Source of the DNA: TMP-86 sp046347195
Lineage (GTDB): Bacteria > Pseudomonadota > Gammaproteobacteria > Steroidobacterales > Steroidobacteraceae
Assembly: GCA_046347195.1 (NCBI GenBank)
Contig: JAXMGQ010000002.1
Coordinates: 186,001-250,000 of the forward strand
Reading direction: 5' to 3'
DNA length: 64,000 nt
Program-made: the position numbers and the translations under genes
In this document: one piece after another, positions 50,845-59,524 of the stretch
Layout of the letters: each line of letters begins with the position of its first letter
How positions within the stretch are numbered: position 1 is the stretch's first letter
Notes under the pieces: model-generated
Databases searched by the model: none
The model's input: the letters and a program-made list of their open reading frames with translations, nothing else
What the model was told of the DNA's origin: nothing

Positions 50845-51861
50845 ATGCAGCAGATGACCGGACGAGCCAGCCCCGTATTTCCCCGCACCCGCCTGCGCCG
50901 CATGCGCCGCGATGACTTCTCCCGCCGCCTGATGCGCGAGACGCGGCTCACGGTGGACAGCCTGATCTTCCCGGTGTTCGTCATCGAGGGGCGGGCGCGG
51001 CGCCAGGCGGTGGACTCCATGCCCGGCATCGAGCGTTTCAGCGTGGACGAACTGGTGCGCGAGTGCGCGGAGCTCGTGGCCTTGGGCGTTCCGGCCATCG
51101 CGCTGTTCCCGGTCACCCCGACCGAGAAGAAGTCCCTCGATGCACGCGAGGCCTGGAATCCGCAGGGCATCGCGCAGCAGGCGGTGCGCGCCGTGAAGCA
51201 GGAATTCCCTGACCTGGGCGTCATCACCGACGTCGCTCTCGATCCGTTCACCACCCATGGGCAGGACGGCATCATCGACGACACGGGCTATGTGCTGAAC
51301 GATGTGACCCTGGAGGTGCTGGTGAGGCAGGCCCGCTCGCATGCGGATGCGGGCGCGGACGTGGTCGCGCCCTCCGACATGATGGACGGGCGGATCGGCG
51401 CGATCCGCTCGGCCTTCGAGGAAGCGAAGCTCCACGACACGCGCATCCTCGCCTACGCCGCCAAGTACGCCTCGAGCTTCTACGGCCCGTTCCGCGACGC
51501 GGTGGGCTCGGCCGGGCAGCTCGGCAAGGGCAGCAAGCACACCTACCAGATGGACCCGGGCAACTCGGACGAGGCGCTGCGCGAGGTGCGCATGGACATC
51601 GAGGAAGGGGCCGACATGGTGATGGTGAAGCCGGGGCTGCCGTACCTGGACATCGTGCGCCGGGTGAAGGAAACCTTCGGCATGCCCACCTTCGTCTACC
51701 AGGTCAGCGGCGAGTACTCGATGATCATGGCCGCCGCCCGCAATGGCTGGATCGACGAGCGCGCGGTCGCGCTCGAGACGCTCCTGTCGATGCGCCGCGC
51801 CGGCGCCGATGGCGTGCTGACCTATTTCGCCAAGCGAGCGGCCGGCTGGCTGCGCGACTGA
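50845..51861 (+). CDS. hemB: Delta-aminolevulinic acid dehydratase (porphobilinogen synthase)
   Basis: 338 residues. Schiff-base lysines are in LAYAAKYASSFYGPFRDA and DMVMVKPGLPYLDI. The metal-site loop reads DVALDPFTTHGQDG without the triple cysteines, so it is a magnesium-type rather than zinc-type enzyme. It condenses two ALA molecules to porphobilinogen. aroE follows after 2 bases and the two are probably cotranscribed. Confidence 0.97.
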   Translation: MQQMTGRASPVFPRTRLRRMRRDDFSRRLMRETRLTVDSLIFPVFVIEGRARRQAVDSMPGIERFSVDELVRECAELVALGVPAIALFPVTPTEKKSLDAREAWNPQGIAQQAVRAVKQEFPDLGVITDVALDPFTTHGQDGIIDDTGYVLNDVTLEVLVRQARSHADAGADVVAPSDMMDGRIGAIRSAFEEAKLHDTRILAYAAKYASSFYGPFRDAVGSAGQLGKGSKHTYQMDPGNSDEALREVRMDIEEGADMVMVKPGLPYLDIVRRVKETFGMPTFVYQVSGEYSMIMAAARNGWIDERAVALETLLSMRRAGADGVLTYFAKRAAGWLRD

Positions 51862-51863
51862 GC

Positions 51864-52703
51864 ATGCCCACCGCCGCCAAGCCGCCGGATCAGTACGGGG
51901 TCGTGGGTCATCCCGTCGCGCACAGCTGGTCGCCCTTCATCCACGGCATGTTCGCCAAGGCCTGCCGCCAGGATCTCGTCTACCGGCTGTACGACGTCGA
52001 ACCCGCGCGCTTCCGCCGCGAGATCCTCGGGCTCATGACCAGCGGGGTGCGGGGGCTGAACGTCACCGTTCCGCACAAGGAAGCCGCCGCCGAACTGGTC
52101 AACACGCTCACGCCGCGCGCGACGCGCGCGCAGGCGGTCAACACCATCGCCTTGCAGCCGGACAACTCCCTGCTCGGCGACAACACCGACGGCGTCGGGC
52201 TGATCCGCGACCTCACCCAGAACCTTGGCTTGGGACTCGCGGACAAGCGCATCCTGATCCTCGGCGCCGGTGGCGCGACCCGCGGCATCCTCGCACCGCT
52301 GATCGAGCAGAAGCCCGCCGCGCTGATCATCGCCAACCGCACACTGTCGCGCGCGCAAGTCCTTGCCCGCGCCTTCCAGGACCTGTATGCCATCGACACC
52401 TGCGAGTTCCGCAGCGTCCAGGGACCCCCGTACGATCTCATCATCAACGCCACCTCCGCGAGCCTCCAGGGCCAGATGCCCGAGCTCGCCCCGGGGCTGG
52501 TCAGCGAGGACAGCGTCTGTTATGACCTCGCCTACGGCAAGGGCCACACGCCCTTCACGCTGTGGGCGAAGTCCTTGTACGCGGCGCGCGTCTGCAAGGG
52601 CTGGGGCATGCTGGTCGAGCAGGCCGCGGAGTCCTTCCTGCTGTGGCGCGGGGTGCGCCCGCAGACTCAAGGAGTGCTCGAGGCCTTGATGCGCAAGAGC
52701 TGA
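51864..52703 (+). CDS. aroE: Shikimate dehydrogenase
   Basis: 279 residues. QYGVVGHPVAHSWSPFIHGMF and LNVTVPHKEAAAEL (catalytic Lys) form the shikimate site; ILGAGGATRGILAPL is the NADP loop, with an adjacent ANRTLSRA that favours NADP. It reduces 3-dehydroshikimate. The last 37 bases overlap the convergent carbonic anhydrase-like gene. Confidence 0.96.
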   Translation: MPTAAKPPDQYGVVGHPVAHSWSPFIHGMFAKACRQDLVYRLYDVEPARFRREILGLMTSGVRGLNVTVPHKEAAAELVNTLTPRATRAQAVNTIALQPDNSLLGDNTDGVGLIRDLTQNLGLGLADKRILILGAGGATRGILAPLIEQKPAALIIANRTLSRAQVLARAFQDLYAIDTCEFRSVQGPPYDLIINATSASLQGQMPELAPGLVSEDSVCYDLAYGKGHTPFTLWAKSLYAARVCKGWGMLVEQAAESFLLWRGVRPQTQGVLEALMRKS

Positions 52704-53230
52704 TCGGCGCGGTGCCGCTCCTTCAACTCGATGTAGTGGGCGGCGCTGTAGACCATGAGATCGACGTCCCGGTCGGTCAGGTCCCGCAACCGCTTCGCCG
52801 GGTTGCCGACGTACAGGCCGCGTGATTCCAGCCGCTTGCCGGGCGGCACCACGCTGCCCGCGGCGACGATCACCTCGTCCTCGATCACCGCGCCATCGAG
52901 CAGCACGCTCGCCATGCCGATGAGGCAGCGGTTGCCCACGCTCACCGCGTGCAGCATGGCCTTGTGGCCCACCGTCACGTCATCGCCGATGAGCAGCGGG
53001 ATGCCCCCCTCCACCGGCCCGTCGTGCACCACGTGCAGGACGCTGCCATCCTGGATGTTGGTGCGCGCGCCGATGCGGATCTCGTGGACATCGCCCCTGG
53101 CCACGACGAAGGGCCAGATCGAAGCGTCCTCGCCGAGGAACACCCGGCCGATCACCAGCGCGCACTCATCGACGAACACGCGCGCTCCCAGCACGGGCGC
53201 GATGCCCTGGTAGGTTCTGATGTTGTTCAT
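52667..53230 (-). CDS. Gamma carbonic anhydrase-like hexapeptide protein
   Basis: 187 residues of left-handed beta-helix: VIGRVFLGEDASIWPFVVARGD, NIQDGSVLHVVHDGP, DDVTVGHKAMLHAVSVGNRCLIGMASVL. Three metal-ligand histidines are present (VLHVVHDG and VGHKAMLHA). Most bacterial members of this YrdA/PaaY/CaiE group have no proven carbonic anhydrase activity, so the enzymatic role is open. Its start overlaps the gor stop by 4 bases, and its 3' end runs into aroE on the other strand. Confidence 0.9.
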   Translation of the reverse strand: MNNIRTYQGIAPVLGARVFVDECALVIGRVFLGEDASIWPFVVARGDVHEIRIGARTNIQDGSVLHVVHDGPVEGGIPLLIGDDVTVGHKAMLHAVSVGNRCLIGMASVLLDGAVIEDEVIVAAGSVVPPGKRLESRGLYVGNPAKRLRDLTDRDVDLMVYSAAHYIELKERHRADQLLRIKASSTP

Positions 53231-54576
53231 CGCATGGTCACCAGTTCCTCCGAGCTGGTCGGATGGATGGCGATGGTGTCATCGAAGTCCCGCTTGGTCG
53301 CCCCCATGCGCACCGCCACCGCGAAGCCCTGCAGCATCTCGTCGGCCCCGAGGCCGATGATGTGGCAGCCGACGATCTTCTCCTCCTCGCCGACGCACAC
53401 CAGCTTCATCAGGGTGCGCGGCTTGCGGGTGGTGAGCGCATGGTACATGGACACGAAGTCCGCGCCGTACACCTTGACGCGATCGCCGTGCATGGCGCGC
53501 GCCTGTTCCTCCGACAGTCCCACGGTGCCGATCGGCGGGTGCGTGAAGATCACCGTGGGGATGACCTCGTAGTCCAGCTTGCGGTCCTTCATGCCGCCGA
53601 ACAGGCGGTCCGCCAGCCGCCGGCCGGCCGCGATGGCCACGGGCGTGAGCGCGGCGCGGCCGGTGACATCGCCCACCGCGTAGATGCCCGGCACGTTGGT
53701 GGCCTGGAAGGCATCGGTGGCGATGTAGTCGCGCGCATCCAGGTGCACGCAGGCGCGCTCGAGGTGCAGTCCGTCGTGCCGCGGGCAGCGGCCGATGGCC
53801 CAGAGCACGCAGTCGAAGCCGGCGAAGCGGCGATCGTCCGCGCTCTCTAGCGTCAAGGTCGCGCCCTCCCGGTGCAAGGCATGCGGGATCACCTGCTCCT
53901 CGATGCCGATGCCGGACTCGCGCATCTCGCGCATCAGCGCCGTGCCCAGCATGGCGTCGAAGTCGCGCAGCACGCGGGTGCGGCGGATGAATTGCCGGAC
54001 CTCGCTGCCCAGGGCGTGCAGCATGCCCGCCAGCTCGCAGGCGATGTAGCCGCTGCCCACCACGGCGATGCGGCGCGGCCGGTGCGCCAGCTCGAAGAAG
54101 CCGTCCGAGCTGATGCCGGCATCGGCACCCGGGATCATCGGCAGTTCGGGGCGCCCGCCGGTGGCGATCAGGATGTTCGGTGCGCTGAAGCGCCGGCCAT
54201 CGGCCTGCACCGTGTTCGCATCGATGAAGCTCGCGCGTCCGCGCACGTACTCGACCTTGCGGCTGGCGAGGTTATTCTCGTAGATGCCGTTGAGGCGCTG
54301 CACATAGGCGTCGCGCCGCTGCTTCAGCAGCGGCCAGTCGACCTCGCACGCCTGCACCTCGAAGCCGTACCCCGGCGCATCGCGCAGCGCGTCCGCGATG
54401 CCCGCGGCGTTGAACATCACCTTCTTCGGCACGCAGCCGACGTTCACGCAGGTGCCGCCCAGCCGGCCGGACTCGATGAGCGCCACCCGCGCGCCGTATC
54501 CGGCGGCGCGCTGGGCGCTCGCGATGCCGCCGCTTCCGCCGCCGATCACCAGGTAATCGACCATCTGCGTGCTCAT
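53227..54576 (-). CDS. gor: Glutathione-disulfide reductase
   Basis: 449 residues. FAD loop VIGGGSGGIASAQRAA, redox disulfide GGTCVNVGCVPKK, NADPH loop VVGSGYIACELAGML, FAD-binding GIYAVGDVTGRAALTPVAI and the interface His-Pro (TIAIHPTSSEELV) are all present. It keeps glutathione reduced using NADPH, which pntAB in this window could supply. It is divergent from lemA across about 86 bases. Confidence 0.93.
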   Translation of the reverse strand: MSTQMVDYLVIGGGSGGIASAQRAAGYGARVALIESGRLGGTCVNVGCVPKKVMFNAAGIADALRDAPGYGFEVQACEVDWPLLKQRRDAYVQRLNGIYENNLASRKVEYVRGRASFIDANTVQADGRRFSAPNILIATGGRPELPMIPGADAGISSDGFFELAHRPRRIAVVGSGYIACELAGMLHALGSEVRQFIRRTRVLRDFDAMLGTALMREMRESGIGIEEQVIPHALHREGATLTLESADDRRFAGFDCVLWAIGRCPRHDGLHLERACVHLDARDYIATDAFQATNVPGIYAVGDVTGRAALTPVAIAAGRRLADRLFGGMKDRKLDYEVIPTVIFTHPPIGTVGLSEEQARAMHGDRVKVYGADFVSMYHALTTRKPRTLMKLVCVGEEEKIVGCHIIGLGADEMLQGFAVAVRMGATKRDFDDTIAIHPTSSEELVTMR

Positions 54577-54662
54577 TCGTGAACTCCGTCTCGCCCGGGG
54601 TGCGCAGAGTCAATGATATACTTTTTGGCGCATCGATCCGCTGCGCGACCACGGATGGGATC

Positions 54663-55235
54663 ATGGTCGGTTTCATCGTCATTCTTGCACTGCTGGTCAT
54701 CGTCGGCATCTACGCCGTCGGTATCTACAATGGCCTGGTCCGCCTGCGCGAGTCGGTGAAGGTGGCCTGGTCGAACATCGACGTGCTGCTCAAGCAACGG
54801 CATGACGAACTGCCCAAGCTGGTGGATGCCTGCAAGCGCTACATGCAGTACGAGCAGGAGACCCTGGAGAAGGTGATGCGTGCCCGGGGCGCACTCATCC
54901 AGGCTGCCGGGTCAGGCAATGTCGCAGCGGTCGGCGCGGCGGAGCAACAGCTTCACGCGGGCCTCGACCGTCTGTTCGCGGTGGCGGAGAACTACCCGCA
55001 ACTCAAGGCCGACGAGACCTTCCGGCACCTGCAGGGGCGCATCTCCTCGCTGGAGGAATCCCTCGCCGACCGGCGCGAGTTCTACAACGACCAGGTCAAC
55101 CTGAACAACATCCGCATCAAGGTGTTCCCCGACGTCATCCTCGCCAATGCCTTCGGCTTCGGTCCCGCGCAGTTGCTGGAGTTCGCCGCCGAGGAGAAGC
55201 GGGACGTGAACGTCGGCGAGCTGTTCAACACCTGA
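54663..55235 (+). CDS. lemA: LemA family protein
   Basis: 190 residues from ATG 54663. An N-terminal membrane helix (GFIVILALLVIVGIYAVGIY) is followed by the LemA helical domain: LVRLRESVKVAWSNIDVLLKQRHDELPKLV, AENYPQLKADETFRHLQ and DRREFYNDQVNLNNIRIKVFP. LemA proteins are membrane proteins of unknown precise function that sit with a GIDE/TPM-type partner. The GIDE-domain gene follows after 13 bases. Confidence 0.95.
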   Translation: MVGFIVILALLVIVGIYAVGIYNGLVRLRESVKVAWSNIDVLLKQRHDELPKLVDACKRYMQYEQETLEKVMRARGALIQAAGSGNVAAVGAAEQQLHAGLDRLFAVAENYPQLKADETFRHLQGRISSLEESLADRREFYNDQVNLNNIRIKVFPDVILANAFGFGPAQLLEFAAEEKRDVNVGELFNT

Positions 55236-55248
55236 AGGCCGCGCGCAC

Positions 55249-56154
55249 ATGCGTGGGTCCGGCGCATTCGACGGCCTCGTCCTCGACCTGCTGCTCGGCG
55301 GCGGTGCGCTCGCGGGCCTGTGGTACGTCATCAGCTCGCTGCGCCAGGGACGCGCGGTCGAGGACACACCCACCTCGCGCGTGCGCTCCGCGGCGCAAGG
55401 CTACGTCGAGCTCGAAGGGCGCGGTCTCTTGCCCGAGGGCGTGCAGTCGCTCGCCCCGCTCACCGGCCTGCCCTGCACCTGGTGGTCGTTCCGCATCGAG
55501 GAATCAGAGGGCAGTCGTCGCCGCTGGTCGGTGGTGGAGTCGGGCAAGAGCCAGCTACCCTTCCTGCTCGACGATGGCACCGGCCAGTGCCTCATCGATC
55601 CGCGCGGCGCGCAGGTGTTCGGCGCATCGCGCACCGTGTGGTACGGCGCGACCCGGCGGCCGCTCGCGAAGCTGGGGCAGCCGGATTCCCTGCTCGGCCA
55701 GATGGCCGGGTTGATGCTGCGTGGCGACTACCGCTACACCGAACACAGGCTGTCGGTGGGCGGACCGCTGTACGCCATCGGATCCTTCCGCAGCGTGGGC
55801 GGCGCATCGGGGCCGGTCAACGATGAGGCGGTGGCCGCGCTGCTGCGCCAATGGAAACAGGACCAGCCCGCGCTGCTCGGACGCTTCGACCGTGATGGCG
55901 ATGGCGTGCTGGATGCAGGCGAATGGGAAGAGGCGCGCCGGCAGGCGCGCGCGCAGGTGGAGCGCGAACAGCACGCTCGCGAGGACGCGCCGACCACAGC
56001 GGTACTGGCCGATCCGCGCGATGGACGCGCGTTCCTGCTCGCGCAGGACGATGCCGCGGCGCTCGCCCGCCGCTTCCGCTGGCGCTTCCTGGGCGGTGCT
56101 GCGGGCTTCGTGATCTGCCTCGCCTTGCTGACCTGGCACCTGCTGCATCCGTAA
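55249..56154 (+). CDS. GIDE-domain membrane protein with an EF-hand
   Basis: 301 residues. An N-terminal membrane helix (LVLDLLLGGGALAGLWYVIS) is followed by a GIDE domain (TWWSFRIEESEGSRRRWSVVESGKS, FLLDDGTGQCLIDP). An EF-hand loop occupies 214-225 (DRDGDGVLDAGE), with all ligand positions filled. A second helix near the C-terminus (FLGGAAGFVICLALLTWHLL) completes the topology. GIDE is also the membrane domain of the eukaryotic E3 ligase MULAN; there is no RING finger here. The EF-hand suggests calcium binding in or near the membrane; its role is unknown. Confidence 0.88.
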   Translation: MRGSGAFDGLVLDLLLGGGALAGLWYVISSLRQGRAVEDTPTSRVRSAAQGYVELEGRGLLPEGVQSLAPLTGLPCTWWSFRIEESEGSRRRWSVVESGKSQLPFLLDDGTGQCLIDPRGAQVFGASRTVWYGATRRPLAKLGQPDSLLGQMAGLMLRGDYRYTEHRLSVGGPLYAIGSFRSVGGASGPVNDEAVAALLRQWKQDQPALLGRFDRDGDGVLDAGEWEEARRQARAQVEREQHAREDAPTTAVLADPRDGRAFLLAQDDAAALARRFRWRFLGGAAGFVICLALLTWHLLHP

Positions 56155-56198
56155 GACACGCCGGGACCGTCCGGACCTTCTGCTAAGCTCTTGCGCCC

Positions 56199-58217
56199 AT
56201 GACCAATCCGCTTCTCGACCTCACCTCACTGCCCGCCTTCGATCGCATCCAGCCGGCCGATGCGCTGCCGGCGCTCACCCAGGTGGTGGCGGAGAACCGC
56301 GCCGCGCTCGCCAGGCTCACCTCGCAGGCGGATCCGACGTTCGAGTCACTGATCGTGCCGGTGGAGGAGCTCGGCCATCGCCTCGCGCGGGTGTGGAGCC
56401 CGGTCGGTCATCTCAACGCGGTGGCGAATTCCGATGCGATGCGCGAGGCGTACAACGCCTGCATCCCGCTGCTGACCGAGTACTCGAGCGAGCTCGGCCA
56501 GAACGCGGCGCTGTGTGCCGGCTACCGGCAGGTGCTGGATCGCGAGGGCGCCGCGCTCGAACCCGCGCAGCGCAAGCTGCTGGAGAACGCGCTGCGCGAC
56601 TTCCGGCTGGCCGGTGTCGACCTGCCGCAGGACAGGAAAGCCCGCTTCCGCGCCGTGATGCAGGAACTGGCGCGCCTGTCGAGCAAGTTCTCCGAGAACG
56701 TGCTCGATGCGGCCCGCGCCTACACCCGCGCGGTGACGGAGGAATCCGAGCTCGAGGGCCTGCCGGTGAACGCCGTCGAGCGCGCCGCAGAGGATGCGCG
56801 CGAGGCCGGCCGCAAGGGCTGGCTGCTCAAGCTCGACCAGCCCACCTACATGACGGTGATGACCAGCGCGCGCAGCGAGCCGCTGCGCCGCGACATCTAC
56901 GAAGCCTGGGTCACGCGCGCCTCGGATGCGGGTCCTTCGGCCGGCCGCTTCGACAACGGTCCGCTGATCGAGCAGATCCTGCCGTTGCGGCACGAGCTCG
57001 CGCAGCTCGCCGGCTTTGCCACCTTCGCCGACTTCGCGCTGGCCACGCGCATGGCCAGGAGCAGCCGGCAGGTGCTCGATTTCCTCGGCGACCTGGCGCA
57101 GCGCTGCCGCGCCGCCGCACTGCGCGACTTCGAGGAGCTGGAGGACTTCGCCGGCCGGCGGCTCGCCGCCTGGGATGTCGCCTACTACACCGAAAGCCTC
57201 AAGGAGAGCCGGTTCAAGGTGTCGCAGGAGGCGTTGCGCCCCTACTTCCCGCTGCCGAAGGTGACCGCTGGCCTGTTCAGCCTGGTGGAGCGCCTGTACG
57301 GCATCCGCGTGCGCGAGCGCACCGGCGTGAGCGTGTGGCATCCGAGCGTGCGCTTCTTCGACCTGCTGGACGGCGGCGGCCAGCCCTTTGCCGGTTTCTA
57401 CCTGGACCCATATTCGCGCCAGGAGAAGCGCAGTGGCGCCTGGATGGACGAGTGCATCGTGCGCAAGGCGTTGCCCGGCGGGAATGCCGCCCCCGTCGCG
57501 CAGCTGGTGTGCAACTTCACCGCGCCGGTGAACGGCAAGCCCTCGCTCCTCACGCACGATGAGGTCACCACGCTGTTCCACGAGTTCGGCCACGGGCTGC
57601 ACCACATGCTCACGCGGGTGGGTTACCCGAGCATCGCCGGCATCAACGGGGTTCCCTGGGACGCGGTCGAGCTGCCCAGCCAGTTCATGGAGAACTTCGC
57701 CTGGGCGCCCGAGGTGCTGCCGCTGATCTCCGCGCACGTGGAGGACGGCTCACCCCTGCCCGGCGCCATGCTCAAGCGCCTGCTGGGCACGCGCACCTTC
57801 GGCGCCGCGCTGGACACGGTGCGCCAGCTCGAGCTCGCCACCTTCGACTTCGAGCTGCACGCCGGCTTCGATCCGGTCAAGGGAGCGCGGGTGCAGCAGG
57901 TCCTCGACGACGTGCGCCATCGGGTCGCGGTCGTGCCCGCGGCGCCGTTCAACCGGCTGCCCTCGAGCTTCGCTCACATCTTCGCGGGCGGCTATGCGGC
58001 AGGCTACTACAGCTACAAGTGGGCCGAGGTGCTGGCGGCGGATGCCTTCGAGGCTTTCGAGGAGGCCGGCATCCTCAACGGCGAGGTGGCCCGGCGCTTC
58101 GTCGACTCCATCCTCTCGCGTGGCGGAAGCCGCGATGCCATGGAGGCCTTCGTGGAATTCCGCGGCCGCCCGCCGGACGTACGGCCGCTGTTGCGACAGA
58201 CGGGGATTGCAGCATGA
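56199..58217 (+). CDS. prlC: Oligopeptidase A (M3 metallopeptidase)
   Basis: 672 residues. The zinc motif HEFGHGLHHML is present with the third ligand Glu in the downstream ELPSQFMENFAW. The substrate loop FAGGYAAGYYSYKWAEVLAADAF and the N-terminal helices are like E. coli PrlC. It degrades signal peptides and short peptides in the cytosol. Its stop overlaps the SH3 protein start (ATGA). Confidence 0.96.
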   Translation: MTNPLLDLTSLPAFDRIQPADALPALTQVVAENRAALARLTSQADPTFESLIVPVEELGHRLARVWSPVGHLNAVANSDAMREAYNACIPLLTEYSSELGQNAALCAGYRQVLDREGAALEPAQRKLLENALRDFRLAGVDLPQDRKARFRAVMQELARLSSKFSENVLDAARAYTRAVTEESELEGLPVNAVERAAEDAREAGRKGWLLKLDQPTYMTVMTSARSEPLRRDIYEAWVTRASDAGPSAGRFDNGPLIEQILPLRHELAQLAGFATFADFALATRMARSSRQVLDFLGDLAQRCRAAALRDFEELEDFAGRRLAAWDVAYYTESLKESRFKVSQEALRPYFPLPKVTAGLFSLVERLYGIRVRERTGVSVWHPSVRFFDLLDGGGQPFAGFYLDPYSRQEKRSGAWMDECIVRKALPGGNAAPVAQLVCNFTAPVNGKPSLLTHDEVTTLFHEFGHGLHHMLTRVGYPSIAGINGVPWDAVELPSQFMENFAWAPEVLPLISAHVEDGSPLPGAMLKRLLGTRTFGAALDTVRQLELATFDFELHAGFDPVKGARVQQVLDDVRHRVAVVPAAPFNRLPSSFAHIFAGGYAAGYYSYKWAEVLAADAFEAFEEAGILNGEVARRFVDSILSRGGSRDAMEAFVEFRGRPPDVRPLLRQTGIAA

Positions 58218-58768
58218 AACACGGGATTGCGATGTTGATGGGCCTGCTGGCGATGGCGGCACATGCCGAGACCGCCTACGTGAGCGATGACCTCATCCTC
58301 GGCGTGTACGCCGAGAAGAACCAGCAGGGTGCGCGTCTCACGACGCTGCATTCGGGCGCCGCCGTGGAGATCATGGCCAGGGAGGCAGACCAAACCCAGA
58401 TCAAACTGGCCAACGGCACGCAAGGGTGGGTGAAGAGCTCCTTCCTGACCTCGCACGAGACGGCCGGCGTGCGCGTCAAGGCACTGGAGGAAGAACTCGC
58501 CCGCATGAAGTCGACCACACCGGCCATGGCCGAGGCCGCGGCACGTTCGGAGCTCGAGGGCCTGAGGCAGCAGCTGGCGGCCCGGCAGGGCGAACTCGAC
58601 GCGTTGAAGTCCAAAGCGCCCGCCGCGCCGGCGGCGGCGGGTGCTCAACGTGGCTGGGGGGCGGTGATCGTCGCGTCCCTGCTGTGCCTGGCGGCCGGGT
58701 TCGCCTGGGGCTACTGGACGCTCGCGCGCCGCATCCGCGAGAAATTCGGCGGCGTGAAGGTGTTCTGA
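58214..58768 (+). CDS. SH3-domain signal-transduction membrane protein (TIGR04211-like)
   Basis: 184 residues. A signal peptide (KHGIAMLMGLLAMAAHA) precedes a bacterial SH3 domain (AYVSDDLILGVYAEKNQQGARLTTLHSG ... GTQGWVKSSFLT), then a coiled coil (RVKALEEELARMKS ... SELEGLRQQLAARQGELDALKS), then one membrane helix and a short basic cytosolic end. The layout matches YgiM/TIGR04211 proteins. It is translationally coupled to prlC. Function is uncertain. Confidence 0.88.
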   Translation: MKHGIAMLMGLLAMAAHAETAYVSDDLILGVYAEKNQQGARLTTLHSGAAVEIMAREADQTQIKLANGTQGWVKSSFLTSHETAGVRVKALEEELARMKSTTPAMAEAAARSELEGLRQQLAARQGELDALKSKAPAAPAAAGAQRGWGAVIVASLLCLAAGFAWGYWTLARRIREKFGGVKVF

Positions 58769-58792
58769 GCCTCTCCTCGCAGGCGGCGGAGA

Positions 58793-59524
58793 CTACAGCG
58801 CGAGGCTCCCGACGCTCGTGCCACCACAGACGTAGAGCACCTGCCCGGTGACGAAGCCGTTGGCCTTGTCGAGGAAGAATCCCACGGCCCGCGCCACGTC
58901 CGCAGGTTCACCCAGGCGCCTGACGGGCACGGCCGAGGCGAGCTGGTGCTCCTTCTCGCTGCCCTTGTCGATGATGTCGTAGAACATGTCGGTGCGGATG
59001 GGACCCGGCGCCACCACGTTGACCGTGACGCCCGCGGGCCCTAGCTCCAGCGCCCAGGTGCGCGCCATGCCGAGCATGCCGGCCTTGGTGGCCGAGTACG
59101 CCGTCCGCGTGGCGAGACCCAGTGCGGCGCGCGAGGACAGCAGCACGATGCGTCCGAACGCGGCGGCCCGCATGGCCGGCAGGAATGCCTGCGCGAGCTG
59201 CACGGCCGCGCCCAGGTGCAGTTCGAGCAGCGCGTCGAGATCCTCGAGCTGGACATCGGGCAGCAGCGCCGGCTTGATCACCCCGGCGTTGTGCACGAAG
59301 CTGGTGATGGCGTGGCGCGCGGCGAGTTCGCGCGCCACCGCCGCCGTCGCCGCGCGATCCGCAAGATCCACCTCCACGCCCGACAGCCGGGCGTGGCGCA
59401 GCGGCGGTGGGCCGAGGGCCAGGGAGATCACCTGGTAGCCCCGCTCGAGCAGGTGCTCGCAGATGGCAAGACCGATGCCGGCGCTGCCGCCGGTGACCAC
59501 GGCGATGTCGGGTGCTGGGCTCAT
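58793..59524 (-). CDS. Short-chain dehydrogenase of the dioxygenase operon
   Basis: 243 residues. The NAD(P) loop VVTGGSAGIGLAI, the NAG segment FVHNAGV, the catalytic Ser (IVLLSSRAAL) and Tyr-x3-Lys (TAYSATKAG) are intact. It is the last gene of a minus-strand operon with a Rieske oxygenase and an acyl-CoA ligase. A cis-dihydrodiol dehydrogenase role is plausible from context, as is action on a CoA-linked hydroxyl intermediate. It overlaps the ligase gene by 4 bases. Confidence 0.9.
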   Translation of the reverse strand: MSPAPDIAVVTGGSAGIGLAICEHLLERGYQVISLALGPPPLRHARLSGVEVDLADRAATAAVARELAARHAITSFVHNAGVIKPALLPDVQLEDLDALLELHLGAAVQLAQAFLPAMRAAAFGRIVLLSSRAALGLATRTAYSATKAGMLGMARTWALELGPAGVTVNVVAPGPIRTDMFYDIIDKGSEKEHQLASAVPVRRLGEPADVARAVGFFLDKANGFVTGQVLYVCGGTSVGSLAL

